Below are positions 8,527 to 17,262 of a stretch of 64,000 nt of DNA, piece by piece (positions within the stretch are counted from its first letter, which is position 1; each line of letters begins with the position of its first letter). Both the position numbers and the translations under genes were made by a program. Origin of the DNA: Asticcacaulis excentricus CB 48 (GTDB lineage: Bacteria; Pseudomonadota; Alphaproteobacteria; Caulobacterales; Caulobacteraceae); the NCBI RefSeq assembly GCF_000175215.2, contig NC_014818.1:62001-126000 (forward strand). The letters run 5' to 3'. The notes under the pieces were generated by a model. That model searched no databases. It was given only the letters and a program-made list of their open reading frames with translations, and had not been told where the DNA came from.

Positions 8527-10813
8527 TAAACTGGGTGGCCCAGCCATTGGGTTGGGCCGCCATATCCAGCTCCAGCGTACCGCCCCTGATCAGCTCGGCA
8601 TGGGTGAGCCACGCGCGGTCGATCATCTTGCCATTCAGACGCGCACCCGTGACATAGAGATTGGTCTCAGAGGTGTTGGGCGCGACGATCTGAAAGGTCT
8701 TGCCGCCGTCAAGGTGAATGGTCGTCTTCCGGAACACGGGTGAGCCGATGTAGTAGAAGGGCTGCCCCGCATTGGGATAGAGCCCCAGACTGGCCCAGAC
8801 GTACCATGAGGACATGGTGCCCGCGTCGTCATTGCCGGGCAGGCCATTGCGCGTCGGCTTATAGTGCATAGTCAGGATCCGCCGCACACGCTCGGCGGTG
8901 CGATCCGGACGCCCGGCGTGGATATAGAGCCAGGGGGCCAGAATATCGGGCTCATTGCCCTGAAGGTAATAGCCTTCGTCAAACAACCGGTCGAGCCAGC
9001 GCACAAAGCCTTCGCGCCCGCCCGTTTTCGCCATCAGCCCATCGACATCGTGCGGTACGTAGGTCGAATACTGCAGCGAATTGCCCTCATAGAACGGGGC
9101 CTCCCACCACGGGCCGGACTTGTCCGGATAGTCATAGGTGCAGGTGAAGTTTTCCAGCCAGCGTCCGTTTGCATAGCGCGGACGGATGCAGCCCAGATCA
9201 TCGTCCCACAGCTTTTTCCACGCCTCGGCGCGTTTGAGATAGCGGGCCTGAACGGCTTTGTCACCCAGATGCGCGGCCACAGAGGCGATGGCGAAGTCGT
9301 TATAGGCGTATTCGAGCGTGCGCGACGCCGAGCGCGTCTGGCTCATCGAGACATAGCCCAGAGACAGATAGTCCTTCAGCACGCGCCCCTGAAGGAAGGG
9401 CTTGTCGCTTTCGACCTCGCCATTCTTAAGCAAGGCGGCATAGGCCTGTTTGACATCAAAGCCACCGAGGTTTTTGACGACGGCATCGGCGATCAGCACA
9501 TCGCCGTTCGATCCTCCCTGCGTCATGCCATTGGCCCCGGCGATGCGTGAATCCGGCAGCCAGCCCGTATGGGCATAGGTATCGATCAGCGAGCGGATCA
9601 TGTCGCGCTGGCGCTGCGGCTGGATGATGGTCATCAGCGGATGCAGGGTACGGAACGTATCCCACAGGGTATAGAAATCCTCGTAATGGGGCTCGTTTGA
9701 GTTCCACCAGACGTTCTCGCCGCTCAGGTCGTGCGGCATGGTGTGGCTGCGGTAGAGTCCCGAATAGAAGTTGCGTTTCTGGGTGTCGTCGCCGCCTTCG
9801 ACCTCGATTTTGGAGAGCGCGCCGTTCCACAGATCGCGTGCCCTTTCGTGCTGCGCATCGAAGTCCCACCCAGGCAGTTCGGCGGCGAGATTGGCTTTGG
9901 CCTTTTCGACGCTAATGAAAGAGACAGCCAGCTTCATCTGCACGACAGAGCTGTTCGTCGTATCGAACGTCATGAAACCACCCAGCCGGTTCGAAAACTC
10001 CTGCTCAGTGTCGTATTCGATCATAAGCCCCTGACGGTTTGCGGCGCTCTTGGTCTGATTGCCGCCGTCCAGACGCCCGGTGCCGGTCTGAATCTGGGCC
10101 TCGCCCTGTCGGGCTCTCCACGCCCCGTATTTTACCGCTGGTCGGTCGAACACAGCGTAGAAGTAGAGCTTGTAGGGGGCCGGGTTCCAGCCGCCTTCAA
10201 AGCTGGCCCAGCCGGAGAGGGTGTGGTCGTCCACCACCTCGACCTGTGCCGCCGTGGTGCGTTGACCACTCCCGCGCAGACCGATGACAGAAGTGGCGTC
10301 GAGCACAAACTGACCGGGCGCGCCCTTGGGGAAGGTCACGCGCTGGAAGCCTACCAGTCGTGAGGCCGTCAGTTCGACACGCACGGCCTTTGACGGATCA
10401 TTGGCCAGGGTTACGGCATAATAGCCGGGCGAGGCCATCTCATCGTGCCTGGCGAAAACCAGATGGTTGACGCCCAGTTCACCAGACGTCGGGGTGACGC
10501 GGAAATTGCCGTACTTGCTGGTGCCGCCGGTTCCGGTGACGTGGGTGAAGCTGAAGCCCAGAATGGCGCTTTTGGAGTCGTAGCCATTGGTGTCGCCATT
10601 GGCCGTATCCGGGCTCAAGGAGATAAAGCCAAAGGGGATGCCCGCGCCGGGGACTGTATTGCCACCGTCATCAACGCCTACGAACGGGTTGGCCAGAACC
10701 GTATAGTCCGGGGTCGCCGTCTGCTGCGCCCCAGCCGGAACACTGAGGGTGCACAGGGCCGCTGCCAATATCAGGGCGCGGACCGAACCGCTACGTTTCA
10801 AACCATAGGACAT
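8516..10813 (-). CDS. GH92 family exo-alpha-mannosidase-like glycosidase, secreted
   Basis: The 765-residue product starts with a signal peptide ending near PAGAQQ. It has the GH92 marks in order: an N-terminal beta-sandwich (NPFVGVDDGGNTVPGAGIPFG), WDTFRTLHPL, the acid-bearing YEGNSLQYS, and GNDDAGTMSSWYV with the catalytic Asp group. GH92 enzymes are calcium-dependent exo-alpha-mannosidases, active in the periplasm or outside. The start at 10813 lies four bases past the iatP stop and has GGAAAGG before it; a longer form would overlap iatP. As last gene of the inositol transporter operon it may release inositol or mannose from a mannosylated inositol compound. That role is inference; the exact linkage is unknown. 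Confidence 0.9.
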   Translation of the reverse strand: MSYGLKRSGSVRALILAAALCTLSVPAGAQQTATPDYTVLANPFVGVDDGGNTVPGAGIPFGFISLSPDTANGDTNGYDSKSAILGFSFTHVTGTGGTSKYGNFRVTPTSGELGVNHLVFARHDEMASPGYYAVTLANDPSKAVRVELTASRLVGFQRVTFPKGAPGQFVLDATSVIGLRGSGQRTTAAQVEVVDDHTLSGWASFEGGWNPAPYKLYFYAVFDRPAVKYGAWRARQGEAQIQTGTGRLDGGNQTKSAANRQGLMIEYDTEQEFSNRLGGFMTFDTTNSSVVQMKLAVSFISVEKAKANLAAELPGWDFDAQHERARDLWNGALSKIEVEGGDDTQKRNFYSGLYRSHTMPHDLSGENVWWNSNEPHYEDFYTLWDTFRTLHPLMTIIQPQRQRDMIRSLIDTYAHTGWLPDSRIAGANGMTQGGSNGDVLIADAVVKNLGGFDVKQAYAALLKNGEVESDKPFLQGRVLKDYLSLGYVSMSQTRSASRTLEYAYNDFAIASVAAHLGDKAVQARYLKRAEAWKKLWDDDLGCIRPRYANGRWLENFTCTYDYPDKSGPWWEAPFYEGNSLQYSTYVPHDVDGLMAKTGGREGFVRWLDRLFDEGYYLQGNEPDILAPWLYIHAGRPDRTAERVRRILTMHYKPTRNGLPGNDDAGTMSSWYVWASLGLYPNAGQPFYYIGSPVFRKTTIHLDGGKTFQIVAPNTSETNLYVTGARLNGKMIDRAWLTHAELIRGGTLELDMAAQPNGWATQFTKP

Positions 10814-10817
10814 ACGA

Positions 10818-11831
10818 TCAGACCTTTCCACGATGCGATTTGGCGTAGGCATCAAAGGCGACGGCCGCGACGATGATCAGGCCGATCACCACCTGCTGGA
10901 AATAGGACGACACGTGCATGATGACGAGCCCGTTCGACAGCACCCCGATGAGCAGCGCTCCGATAAGCGTGCCGCGGATATTGCCCGCGCCGCCCGACAG
11001 GCTGGCCCCGCCGATCACGACCGAAGCGATGACGCGCAGTTCGTAATTGATGCCCGCCACGGCCTCTGCCGAACCGAGGCGAGCCGACAGCAAAAAGCCC
11101 GACAGCCCAGCCAGAAAGCCAACGATCACATAGACGCTGATCAGTATCGCCTTGACATTGATCCCGGCCAGGCGTGCGGCTTCGGCATTACCGCCTACCG
11201 CATAGACCTGCCGCCCGAAGCGCGTATAGCGCAGTGTCACATGCCCGGCCAGCGCGACGAGGGCAAAAAGGATGACCGGCACCGGTACACCCAGAACCGT
11301 CCCCGTGCCCCACCAGCGATAGCCGGCATCAAAGCCGGAAATCGGCCCGCCGTCATTGAGGATCAGTGTTGCCCCGCGCCAGATGGTCATCCCCCCGAGT
11401 GTCACGATAAAGGCGGGCACCTTCAGCCAGGTAATCGTTTTGCCGTGCGCATAGCCTGCCGCCAGACCAATGGCTGAGGCGACGCTGAGCGCCACCAGCC
11501 ATTGCGGCAGGTCGCCGCCCATATGCTGCACCACCCAGGCGGCGGCAATCGCCGCAAAGGCCAGCAGTGAGCCTACCGCCAGATCGACCCCGGCGGTGAG
11601 GATGACGAAAGTCATGCCGACGGCGATGACGCCATAGATCGACACCTCGGTCAGTATGTTAAGCGCATTGCGCAGCGACAGAAAGCGCGGGTTCCAAGCT
11701 GCGAACCCGACAATCAGCAGCAGCAGAAACAGGGTCGTCCCCCAAGTCCGCAAAAAGGCCACCGTGTCGAAGGGCGGCTTGGCCGGGGGCGCAGGCAGGT
11801 CAGGGGCGGGGGCAGGGGTGGACGTCATCAA
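10818..11831 (-). CDS. iatP: inositol ABC transporter permease IatP
   Basis: The 337-residue protein has the RbsC-like permease fold (BPD_transp_2) with eight to ten hydrophobic segments, a Pro-rich N-terminal tail and the family stretches TAGVDLAVGSLLA and YAVGGNAEAARLAGI. It forms the membrane channel of the CUT2-type importer with IatA and IbpA. Its ATG overlaps the iatA stop by four bases. Inositol specificity is inferred from the position inside the iol cluster and from similarity to the Caulobacter transporter. Confidence 0.9.
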   Translation of the reverse strand: MMTSTPAPAPDLPAPPAKPPFDTVAFLRTWGTTLFLLLLIVGFAAWNPRFLSLRNALNILTEVSIYGVIAVGMTFVILTAGVDLAVGSLLAFAAIAAAWVVQHMGGDLPQWLVALSVASAIGLAAGYAHGKTITWLKVPAFIVTLGGMTIWRGATLILNDGGPISGFDAGYRWWGTGTVLGVPVPVILFALVALAGHVTLRYTRFGRQVYAVGGNAEAARLAGINVKAILISVYVIVGFLAGLSGFLLSARLGSAEAVAGINYELRVIASVVIGGASLSGGAGNIRGTLIGALLIGVLSNGLVIMHVSSYFQQVVIGLIIVAAVAFDAYAKSHRGKV

Positions 11832-13369
11832 TGGGACTCAAGGGTTGGAGGCTTGGGGGCGCTGCCGGTGGCCATCAGCGCCATCAGGGTTTCTTCATCC
11901 GCAGCGGCGGCTTCCAGTGTGCCGGTGATGCGGCCTTCGCGGAAGACGATGATACGATCGCTGACGGCCATCACTTCGGGCAGTTCGGAGGAGATGACGA
12001 TGACCGCCATGCCTTCGGACGCCATGTCAAACAGGACCTGATGCACGTCAGCCTTGGCGCCGACATCAATGCCACGTGTCGGTTCATCGACGATCAGCAC
12101 CTTGGGGGACAGGGCCATGCAGCGCGCCAGAAGCACCTTCTGCTGATTGCCGCCAGACAGGGTGCCTATGGCGGCTTCGGCACTGCTCATGCGGATGCGC
12201 AGCTTCTGCCGGAAGGTTTCGACGAGGCGGCGCTCGGCCCCCTCATCGACGAAGCCGCCGGGACGCGACAGGGCCTTCAGCCCTGATAGCGAAAGGTTAT
12301 GGCGGATAGAGTGATCGAGAAAACAGCCCTGCTGCTTACGGTCTTCGGGCACCAGCGCGATTCCAGCGTCCAGGGCCTGCGCCGGGGAGGCGATGTCGAG
12401 CGCGCGGCCACATAACTGGATGCGCCCGCTATCCTTGCGGTCGGCCCCATAAAGCACGCGCGCCAGATCCGTGCGTCCTGCGCCGACCAGCCCGGCCAGA
12501 CCAACGATTTCTCCGGCGTTCACCTCAAAAGAAATATTGTCGAGGGAGGTGCCGCGCGCCTCATGCGCGCCACGTCGGCGGCTAACCCCTTCGATCCGCA
12601 GAACTGGCGTCGGTGCGACCTGACGCGCAGGGCGCTTGAGAAAGGCGACATCGCGCCCGATCATCAGGCGCACCATGTCATCGATACTGACGTCTGACAC
12701 CTGACCGCTGGCCACAAAACGCCCATCGCGCAACACCGTATAGGCGTCACAGATGGCCTTCACCTCCTTCAGGCGGTGGGTGACATAGATGACCGCGATG
12801 CCGCGTGCTTTAAGTGTGCCAACGATGCGGTGCAGTATGTCCACTTCACGCGGGCTGAGCGCCGCTGTGGGTTCGTCCATAATAATCAGCTTCGCCTGAA
12901 GCGTCATGGCTCTGGCGATTTCGACCATCTGCTGATCTGCGACATTGAGGCGGCTGACCTCCAGATCGGGATCGAGGCTGAGACCCAGATCGTTCAGAAT
13001 GCGGCAGGCATCGGCGCGCATCTGCCGATGATCAATCAGGCCCAAGCGCAGGGGTTCACGCCCCAGATAGAGGTTTTCAGCGACGCTCAGGAAGGGCTGA
13101 AGGTTGAACTCCTGATAGATGGTAACAATGCCCGCCTTTTGCCGCTGGCTGGGCGTATCGTCGGGGCGGAGAGGCTTCCCGTCAAAGGTAAGCGTCCCAC
13201 CGTCGCTGCCCTGCGCCCCGGCCAGTATTTTCAGGAGCGTCGATTTGCCCGCGCCGTTTTCTCCCAGCAGGGCATGAACCTCGCCTGCTTCGACGCGCAA
13301 GCTCGCCCCGCCCAGCGCCACGACACCGGGAAAACGCTTGGTGATTTCACTGGCTTCGAGCAGGGCCAT
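11828..13369 (-). CDS. iatA: inositol ABC transporter ATP-binding protein IatA
   Basis: This 513-residue protein contains two fused ABC ATPase domains, as usual for CUT2 sugar importers. The first has Walker A GENGAGKS at residues 37-44 and Walker B LIIMDEPTAAL. The second has a degenerate Walker A (GLVGAGRTDL) and a signature LSGGNQQKVLLAR followed by LIVDEPTRGID. The degenerate second site is normal for this class. It energises uptake through IatP. It starts seven bases after ibpA and overlaps iatP by four bases. Confidence 0.92.
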   Translation of the reverse strand: MALLEASEITKRFPGVVALGGASLRVEAGEVHALLGENGAGKSTLLKILAGAQGSDGGTLTFDGKPLRPDDTPSQRQKAGIVTIYQEFNLQPFLSVAENLYLGREPLRLGLIDHRQMRADACRILNDLGLSLDPDLEVSRLNVADQQMVEIARAMTLQAKLIIMDEPTAALSPREVDILHRIVGTLKARGIAVIYVTHRLKEVKAICDAYTVLRDGRFVASGQVSDVSIDDMVRLMIGRDVAFLKRPARQVAPTPVLRIEGVSRRRGAHEARGTSLDNISFEVNAGEIVGLAGLVGAGRTDLARVLYGADRKDSGRIQLCGRALDIASPAQALDAGIALVPEDRKQQGCFLDHSIRHNLSLSGLKALSRPGGFVDEGAERRLVETFRQKLRIRMSSAEAAIGTLSGGNQQKVLLARCMALSPKVLIVDEPTRGIDVGAKADVHQVLFDMASEGMAVIVISSELPEVMAVSDRIIVFREGRITGTLEAAAADEETLMALMATGSAPKPPTLESH

Positions 13370-13376
13370 GGTCGGC

Positions 13377-14339
13377 CTACTTCACTTCGCCAATGCGCGA
13401 CGCCTGAGCGAGCGTGTCGCGGGTGATCAGCACCGGCGTCAGACTTTTGGAGACAATCGGGGTTTTGTCTTTCAGATTGGCCACGACAGCGCGCAGAGCC
13501 GATCGGATCTGCTCGCCCGGATTCTGTTCGACGCTGGCGGCCATTTCGCTGTCGCGGATACGTTCCAGCGCTTCGGGAATCGCATCGAAGCCCAAAACGG
13601 CTATCTGCTGCGTCGTAAAGCCTGCGCCGCGAATGGCCTCAAGCGCGCCCATGGCCATGTCGTCATTAAGGCAAAGGATGACGTCCGGATGCGCGCCGCC
13701 CATCGACGTGAGGACGTTCTGGGTGACGCTAAGCGCCTGATCCCGCTTGGAATTGCCGGTCTGTTCGGCGACGATCTGATAGGTCGCACCGCCCGCCGCC
13801 AATCCTTCATGCACGCCCTTGACGCGCTCAATTGAAGAGGTGCTGCCCGGATCATTCGTGATGACGACGACCTTGGCCCCCTTGGGGTAGGTCTTGACCA
13901 CCCAGTCTGCCATGGCTCGCCCGCCTTCGACATTATTGGCCCCAAAATGCGGCACCGGGTGTTTTCCGCCGCCGATCTGACGATCGACGGACACGACCAA
14001 GGTCTTTTCGTCGATCAGGGCGTCGGTGGCCGAGGCCAGCGCCTTGGAGTCGGTGGGGGCGATGATTACCGCCGAGATGCCCTGGACGCGCGCGGCCTCC
14101 AGATCGGACACCTGCTTGGAGGAGTTGTTCTGACCGTCCAGCACCTGTACCTTTACACCGAGCTTTTTGGCCTCGTCCTCCAGATCGCGGCGCATGGCCA
14201 CGAAGAAGGGTTGTGACAGGTCACTGAAGCTGACGACGATGCCGTCGGTAGCGGAGGCGGAACCGGATTTCTGACAGGCGGTCAGGCCCAGACCAAGGCC
14301 AAGACTGGCGGCCAGCAGGTGGCGGCGGTTAATCGACAT
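13377..14339 (-). CDS. ibpA: inositol-binding periplasmic lipoprotein IbpA
   Basis: The 320-residue product has a signal sequence with a lipobox-like LTAC (Cys at residue 22), so it is probably membrane-anchored, followed by a periplasmic-binding-protein type 1 (RbsB-like) fold. Characteristic stretches are VQGISAVIIAPTDSKAL, NDDMAMGALEA and VLGFDAIPEAL. It captures inositol for IatA-IatP. GGGAGGA precedes the ATG. It heads the ibpA-iatA-iatP-GH92 operon, and a perfect IolR-type operator lies 130 bases upstream. Confidence 0.92.
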   Translation of the reverse strand: MSINRRHLLAASLGLGLGLTACQKSGSASATDGIVVSFSDLSQPFFVAMRRDLEDEAKKLGVKVQVLDGQNNSSKQVSDLEAARVQGISAVIIAPTDSKALASATDALIDEKTLVVSVDRQIGGGKHPVPHFGANNVEGGRAMADWVVKTYPKGAKVVVITNDPGSTSSIERVKGVHEGLAAGGATYQIVAEQTGNSKRDQALSVTQNVLTSMGGAHPDVILCLNDDMAMGALEAIRGAGFTTQQIAVLGFDAIPEALERIRDSEMAASVEQNPGEQIRSALRAVVANLKDKTPIVSKSLTPVLITRDTLAQASRIGEVK

Positions 14340-14468
14340 AGAGTTCCTCCCGTGGAACCGTGCGCCTTACGGCTGCGTCATCTGTTCTATGTCCGGGGCG
14401 AAGGCGTGTGGCAGGGTGCCCCGGATGGACGTGCCGATTGGTCGGCTTGTTTTGTTTAGATAGTAAAT

Positions 14469-14482
14469 GGAATTTTTATTCC
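14469..14482. promoter_or_regulatory. perfect IolR-type operator before ibpA
   Basis: GGAA-TTTTTA-TTCC is a perfect GGAA-N6-TTCC site, four bases past the mmsA stop and 130 bases before the ibpA start. A TATCTA hexamer lies downstream of it on the minus strand and could be the -10 of the transporter operon promoter. Confidence 0.72.
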
Positions 14483-14486
14483 AGCG

Positions 14487-15986
14487 TCAACGCATAGTCG
14501 GAATAATGAAGCTGGAATCGTGACTCTGGCCCGCGCGCGGCCATCTTTGTGTAACGGTTTTGGTGCGGGTATAGAAACGCACGCCATCGATGCCATATTG
14601 GTTGAGGTCGCCGAAACCGGAGCGCTTCCAGCCGCCGAAGCTGTGATAGGCGACTGGGACGGGGATGGGGACATTGATGCCGACCATGCCGACCTCAACC
14701 TGTGAGGCGAATTCGCGCGCCGCGTCGCCGTTGCGCGTGAAGATAGCCACGCCATTGCCATACGGGTGTTGCGACGGCAGGCGGATGGCCTCTTCCAAGG
14801 TCCTAGCCCGCACGATTTGCAGCACCGGACCGAAGATTTCGTCCTGATAGGTCTGCATGGCGGGGGTCACGTGATCGAACAGGCTGGGGGCCAGGAAGAA
14901 GCCCTCCTCATGCCCCTGAAGTTTGAAGCCCCGCCCGTCGAGCACCAACTCAGCCCCCTCATCGACGCCCATCTGGATATAGTGTTCGATGCGCGCCTTG
15001 TGCGCCGCCGACACGACCGGGCCATAGTGGGCCTCGGCATCGGTCGAGACACCGACGCGCAAGCCTTCGGCCGCCGCCAGAAGCTTCGGCCGCAGACGCT
15101 CCGCCGTCTCTTCGCCCACCGGCACCACCACAGGCAGCGCCATGCAACGTTCGCCGGCAGAGCCATAGGCGGCCCCCATTATATCGGCCACCGCCTGATC
15201 GAGATCGGCATCAGGCAGGACGATGCCGTGGTTCTTTGCGCCGCCCATGCACTGCATCCGCTTGCCGTTTTGCGACCCGCGACCATAGACGTATTGCGCG
15301 ATGTCAGACGAGCCGACGAAGCTCACGGCGCGGATATCGGGGTGATCAAGTATGGCATCAACCACCACCTTGTCGCCGTGCACGACATTGAGCACGCCTT
15401 CGGGCAGACCAGCCTCCAGCAGCAGCTCCGCCAGCCGCACGGGGACGGAAGGGTCACGCTCGGACGGCTTGAGGATGAAGGCATTGCCGGTGGCCAGCGC
15501 CGGTGCGAACATCCACATGGGGATCATGGCCGGGAAGTTGAATGGCGTGATGCCGGCCACGACACCCAGTGGCTGACGCATCGAAAAGACGTCAATGCCA
15601 GGCCCGGCGCCTTCTGTATATTCGCCTTTCAGCAGATGCGGGATGCCGCAGACGAACTCAACGACCTCCAGCCCACGCTGAATATCGCCCTTCGCATCGG
15701 AAATGACCTTGCCATGCTCGGATGCCAGAAGATGCGCCAGCGCGTCCATGTCACGTTCCAGCAAGCGTTTGAACTCAAACATCACCCGCGCGCGGCGCTG
15801 CGGATTAAGCGCGGCCCAACCCGCCTGCGCCACCTTCGCCACCGCTACGGCCTGAGCCAGCTCCTCCGAGGTGCCCAGATCGACCTTCGCCTGAACCCGG
15901 CCGGTATTCGGATCGAACACCTCACCGACCCGGCCCGACACCCCCGCTACCGCCTGCCCGCCGATAAAGTGTGAGATATGTCGCAT
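14487..15986 (-). CDS. mmsA: methylmalonate/malonate semialdehyde dehydrogenase (MmsA/IolA)
   Basis: The 499-residue CoA-acylating aldehyde dehydrogenase has the cofactor motif GITPFNFP (residues 145-152) and the catalytic Cys281 in GSAGERCMALP. It converts malonate semialdehyde from the IolC aldolase domain to acetyl-CoA and CO2, the last step of inositol breakdown; family members also act in valine breakdown. It is monocistronic with its own operator/promoter at 16023-16064 that mirrors the iolC promoter, which argues for the inositol role. AGGTGG precedes the ATG. Confidence 0.92.
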   Translation of the reverse strand: MRHISHFIGGQAVAGVSGRVGEVFDPNTGRVQAKVDLGTSEELAQAVAVAKVAQAGWAALNPQRRARVMFEFKRLLERDMDALAHLLASEHGKVISDAKGDIQRGLEVVEFVCGIPHLLKGEYTEGAGPGIDVFSMRQPLGVVAGITPFNFPAMIPMWMFAPALATGNAFILKPSERDPSVPVRLAELLLEAGLPEGVLNVVHGDKVVVDAILDHPDIRAVSFVGSSDIAQYVYGRGSQNGKRMQCMGGAKNHGIVLPDADLDQAVADIMGAAYGSAGERCMALPVVVPVGEETAERLRPKLLAAAEGLRVGVSTDAEAHYGPVVSAAHKARIEHYIQMGVDEGAELVLDGRGFKLQGHEEGFFLAPSLFDHVTPAMQTYQDEIFGPVLQIVRARTLEEAIRLPSQHPYGNGVAIFTRNGDAAREFASQVEVGMVGINVPIPVPVAYHSFGGWKRSGFGDLNQYGIDGVRFYTRTKTVTQRWPRAGQSHDSSFIIPTMR

Positions 15987-16022
15987 GGGTTTCCACCTGT
16001 CAGGGCTAATCTTTGACGTTTT

Positions 16023-16064
16023 GGAAAAATTATTTCATATAATTTAATTTTGCAATGATCATTT
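16023..16064 (-). promoter_or_regulatory. mmsA promoter with IolR-type operator
   Basis: GGAA-AAATTA-TTTC (16023-16036) and, ten bases on, ATTTTGCAAT-GA-TCATTT (16047-16064) repeat the iolC arrangement: the 18-base elements differ at only two central bases and the distance between the boxes is identical. On the minus strand this reads as -35 TTGCAA, 17 bases, -10 TAATTT, with the -10 overlapping the operator. Confidence 0.72.
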
Positions 16065-16080
16065 TATTTTATCAGACGGC

Positions 16081-16113
16081 ATAAGAAAACCGCCCAGACA
16101 AAGTCCGGGCGGT
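16081..16113 (-). terminator. intrinsic terminator of the cyo operon
   Basis: ACCGCCC/GGGCGGT (16089-16113) forms a seven-base stem. On the minus strand it is followed by GTTTTCTTAT, 27 bases after the cyoD stop. Confidence 0.75.
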
Positions 16114-16139
16114 ACGGTGTCGTCAATGAGGGCGGGGGC

Positions 16140-16583
16140 TTAACCCATACCGCCGCCGCTCATCATGCCGGGGGCCATGTTGTGGTTGAGATGCGTCATC
16201 ACCCACAAGGAGCCAACGATCAGGATGCCGACAATAATCGCCGTGAAGATAAAAGCGAGATTGTTCCACACCTGGCTCGAGGAGCTGTTCATGTGCAGGA
16301 AATAGCGCAGGTGCACCACAATCTGGATCACGCCAAGGATCAGGATGACCGGCACCAGGGTCGCGGCCGGCAGAAGCTTCAGCATGGTCAGGGCGAACGG
16401 AATAGCCGTCAGAATGACCGACAGACTAAAGCCGATCAGATAGTCCTTCACCGAGGCGTGGCCCGCGCCATGATCGCGGCCATGGCCCTGACCATGCTGG
16501 AGCTTATCCACCGCATGGTGGTCTGCCAGCGAGGTATGCGGGTCCTTGGCGGGGTGCAGGGTGGGTTTGTCAGGGATGTGCAT
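16140..16583 (-). CDS. cyoD: cytochrome o ubiquinol oxidase subunit IV (CyoD)
   Basis: The 147-residue protein has three hydrophobic segments in the last 100 residues (starting at VKDYLIGFSLSVILT) and the family stretch VVHLRYFLHMN. CyoD is a small accessory subunit of the proton-pumping bo3-type quinol oxidase in the inner membrane. About 45 N-terminal residues before the first helix are rich in His (such as HGQGHGRDHGAGH), unlike the short N terminus of the E. coli subunit. The start overlaps the cyoC stop by one base (TGATG). Confidence 0.92.
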   Translation of the reverse strand: MHIPDKPTLHPAKDPHTSLADHHAVDKLQHGQGHGRDHGAGHASVKDYLIGFSLSVILTAIPFALTMLKLLPAATLVPVILILGVIQIVVHLRYFLHMNSSSSQVWNNLAFIFTAIIVGILIVGSLWVMTHLNHNMAPGMMSGGGMG

Positions 16584-17260
16584 CAGGCGGCTCCCATCAG
16601 ATAGACGATGCTGAAAACGCCGATCCAGATGATGTCGAGGAAGTGCCAGAACAGGCTCAGTTCCATCATGCGGATACGGTTGGCGGGGGTGAGGCCGCGG
16701 CGGAACAAGTGGACGAACATGACACCCATCCAGATCAGGCCCGACGTGACGTGCAGGCCGTGCGTGCCGACCAGCGTAAAGAAGGCCGACAGGAAGGCCG
16801 ACCGGTCGGGACCGGCACCTTCGTGGATCAGGTGGTTGAACTCATAAAGTTCCATGCCCATGAAGCCAAGGCCCAGAAGCCCGGTCACGGCCAGCCAGCC
16901 CAGAACGCCGTTCAGCTTGTTGTTCTGCATCGAAATCATCGACAGACCGAAGGTCAGCGACGACAGCAGAAGCAGCGAGGTTTCGATGGCGACGAAGCCG
17001 AGATCGAACAGCTCACGGCCATTGGGGCCGCCTGCGGTTGCGTCCTTCAGCACCGCGTAGGTGGCAAACAGGGTCGCAAAGATCAGGCAATCGCTCATCA
17101 GGTAGATCCAGAAGCCGAGTGTAACCTTGGCCTCTTCGTCGTGGTGATGGTGATCGTGCGTGTCGTGGACGTCGTTCGGATTGTGGTCGTAGGCCGATTC
17201 CAGCTGTTGCTTGAAAGCGCCCACGGGGTTTTCCGCCGGATTAACGGGGGTGCTGCTCAT
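16583..17260 (-). CDS. cyoC: cytochrome o ubiquinol oxidase subunit III (CyoC)
   Basis: This 225-residue protein has five predicted membrane helices after a hydrophilic N terminus and matches heme-copper oxidase subunit III (for example LGFWIYLMSDCLIFATLFATY and GTHGLHVTSGLIWM). It supports the catalytic subunit CyoB. The N-terminal tail contains the His cluster HDTHDHHHHDEE, as CyoD also does. GGAGG precedes the ATG, two bases after the cyoB stop. Confidence 0.93.
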   Translation of the reverse strand: MSSTPVNPAENPVGAFKQQLESAYDHNPNDVHDTHDHHHHDEEAKVTLGFWIYLMSDCLIFATLFATYAVLKDATAGGPNGRELFDLGFVAIETSLLLLSSLTFGLSMISMQNNKLNGVLGWLAVTGLLGLGFMGMELYEFNHLIHEGAGPDRSAFLSAFFTLVGTHGLHVTSGLIWMGVMFVHLFRRGLTPANRIRMMELSLFWHFLDIIWIGVFSIVYLMGAA

Positions 17261-17262
17261 GG

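Noticed and set aside
14766..15974. 402-residue plus-strand frame opposite mmsA
   Set aside because: Shadow of a well-identified dehydrogenase; no ribosome site or recognisable domain.
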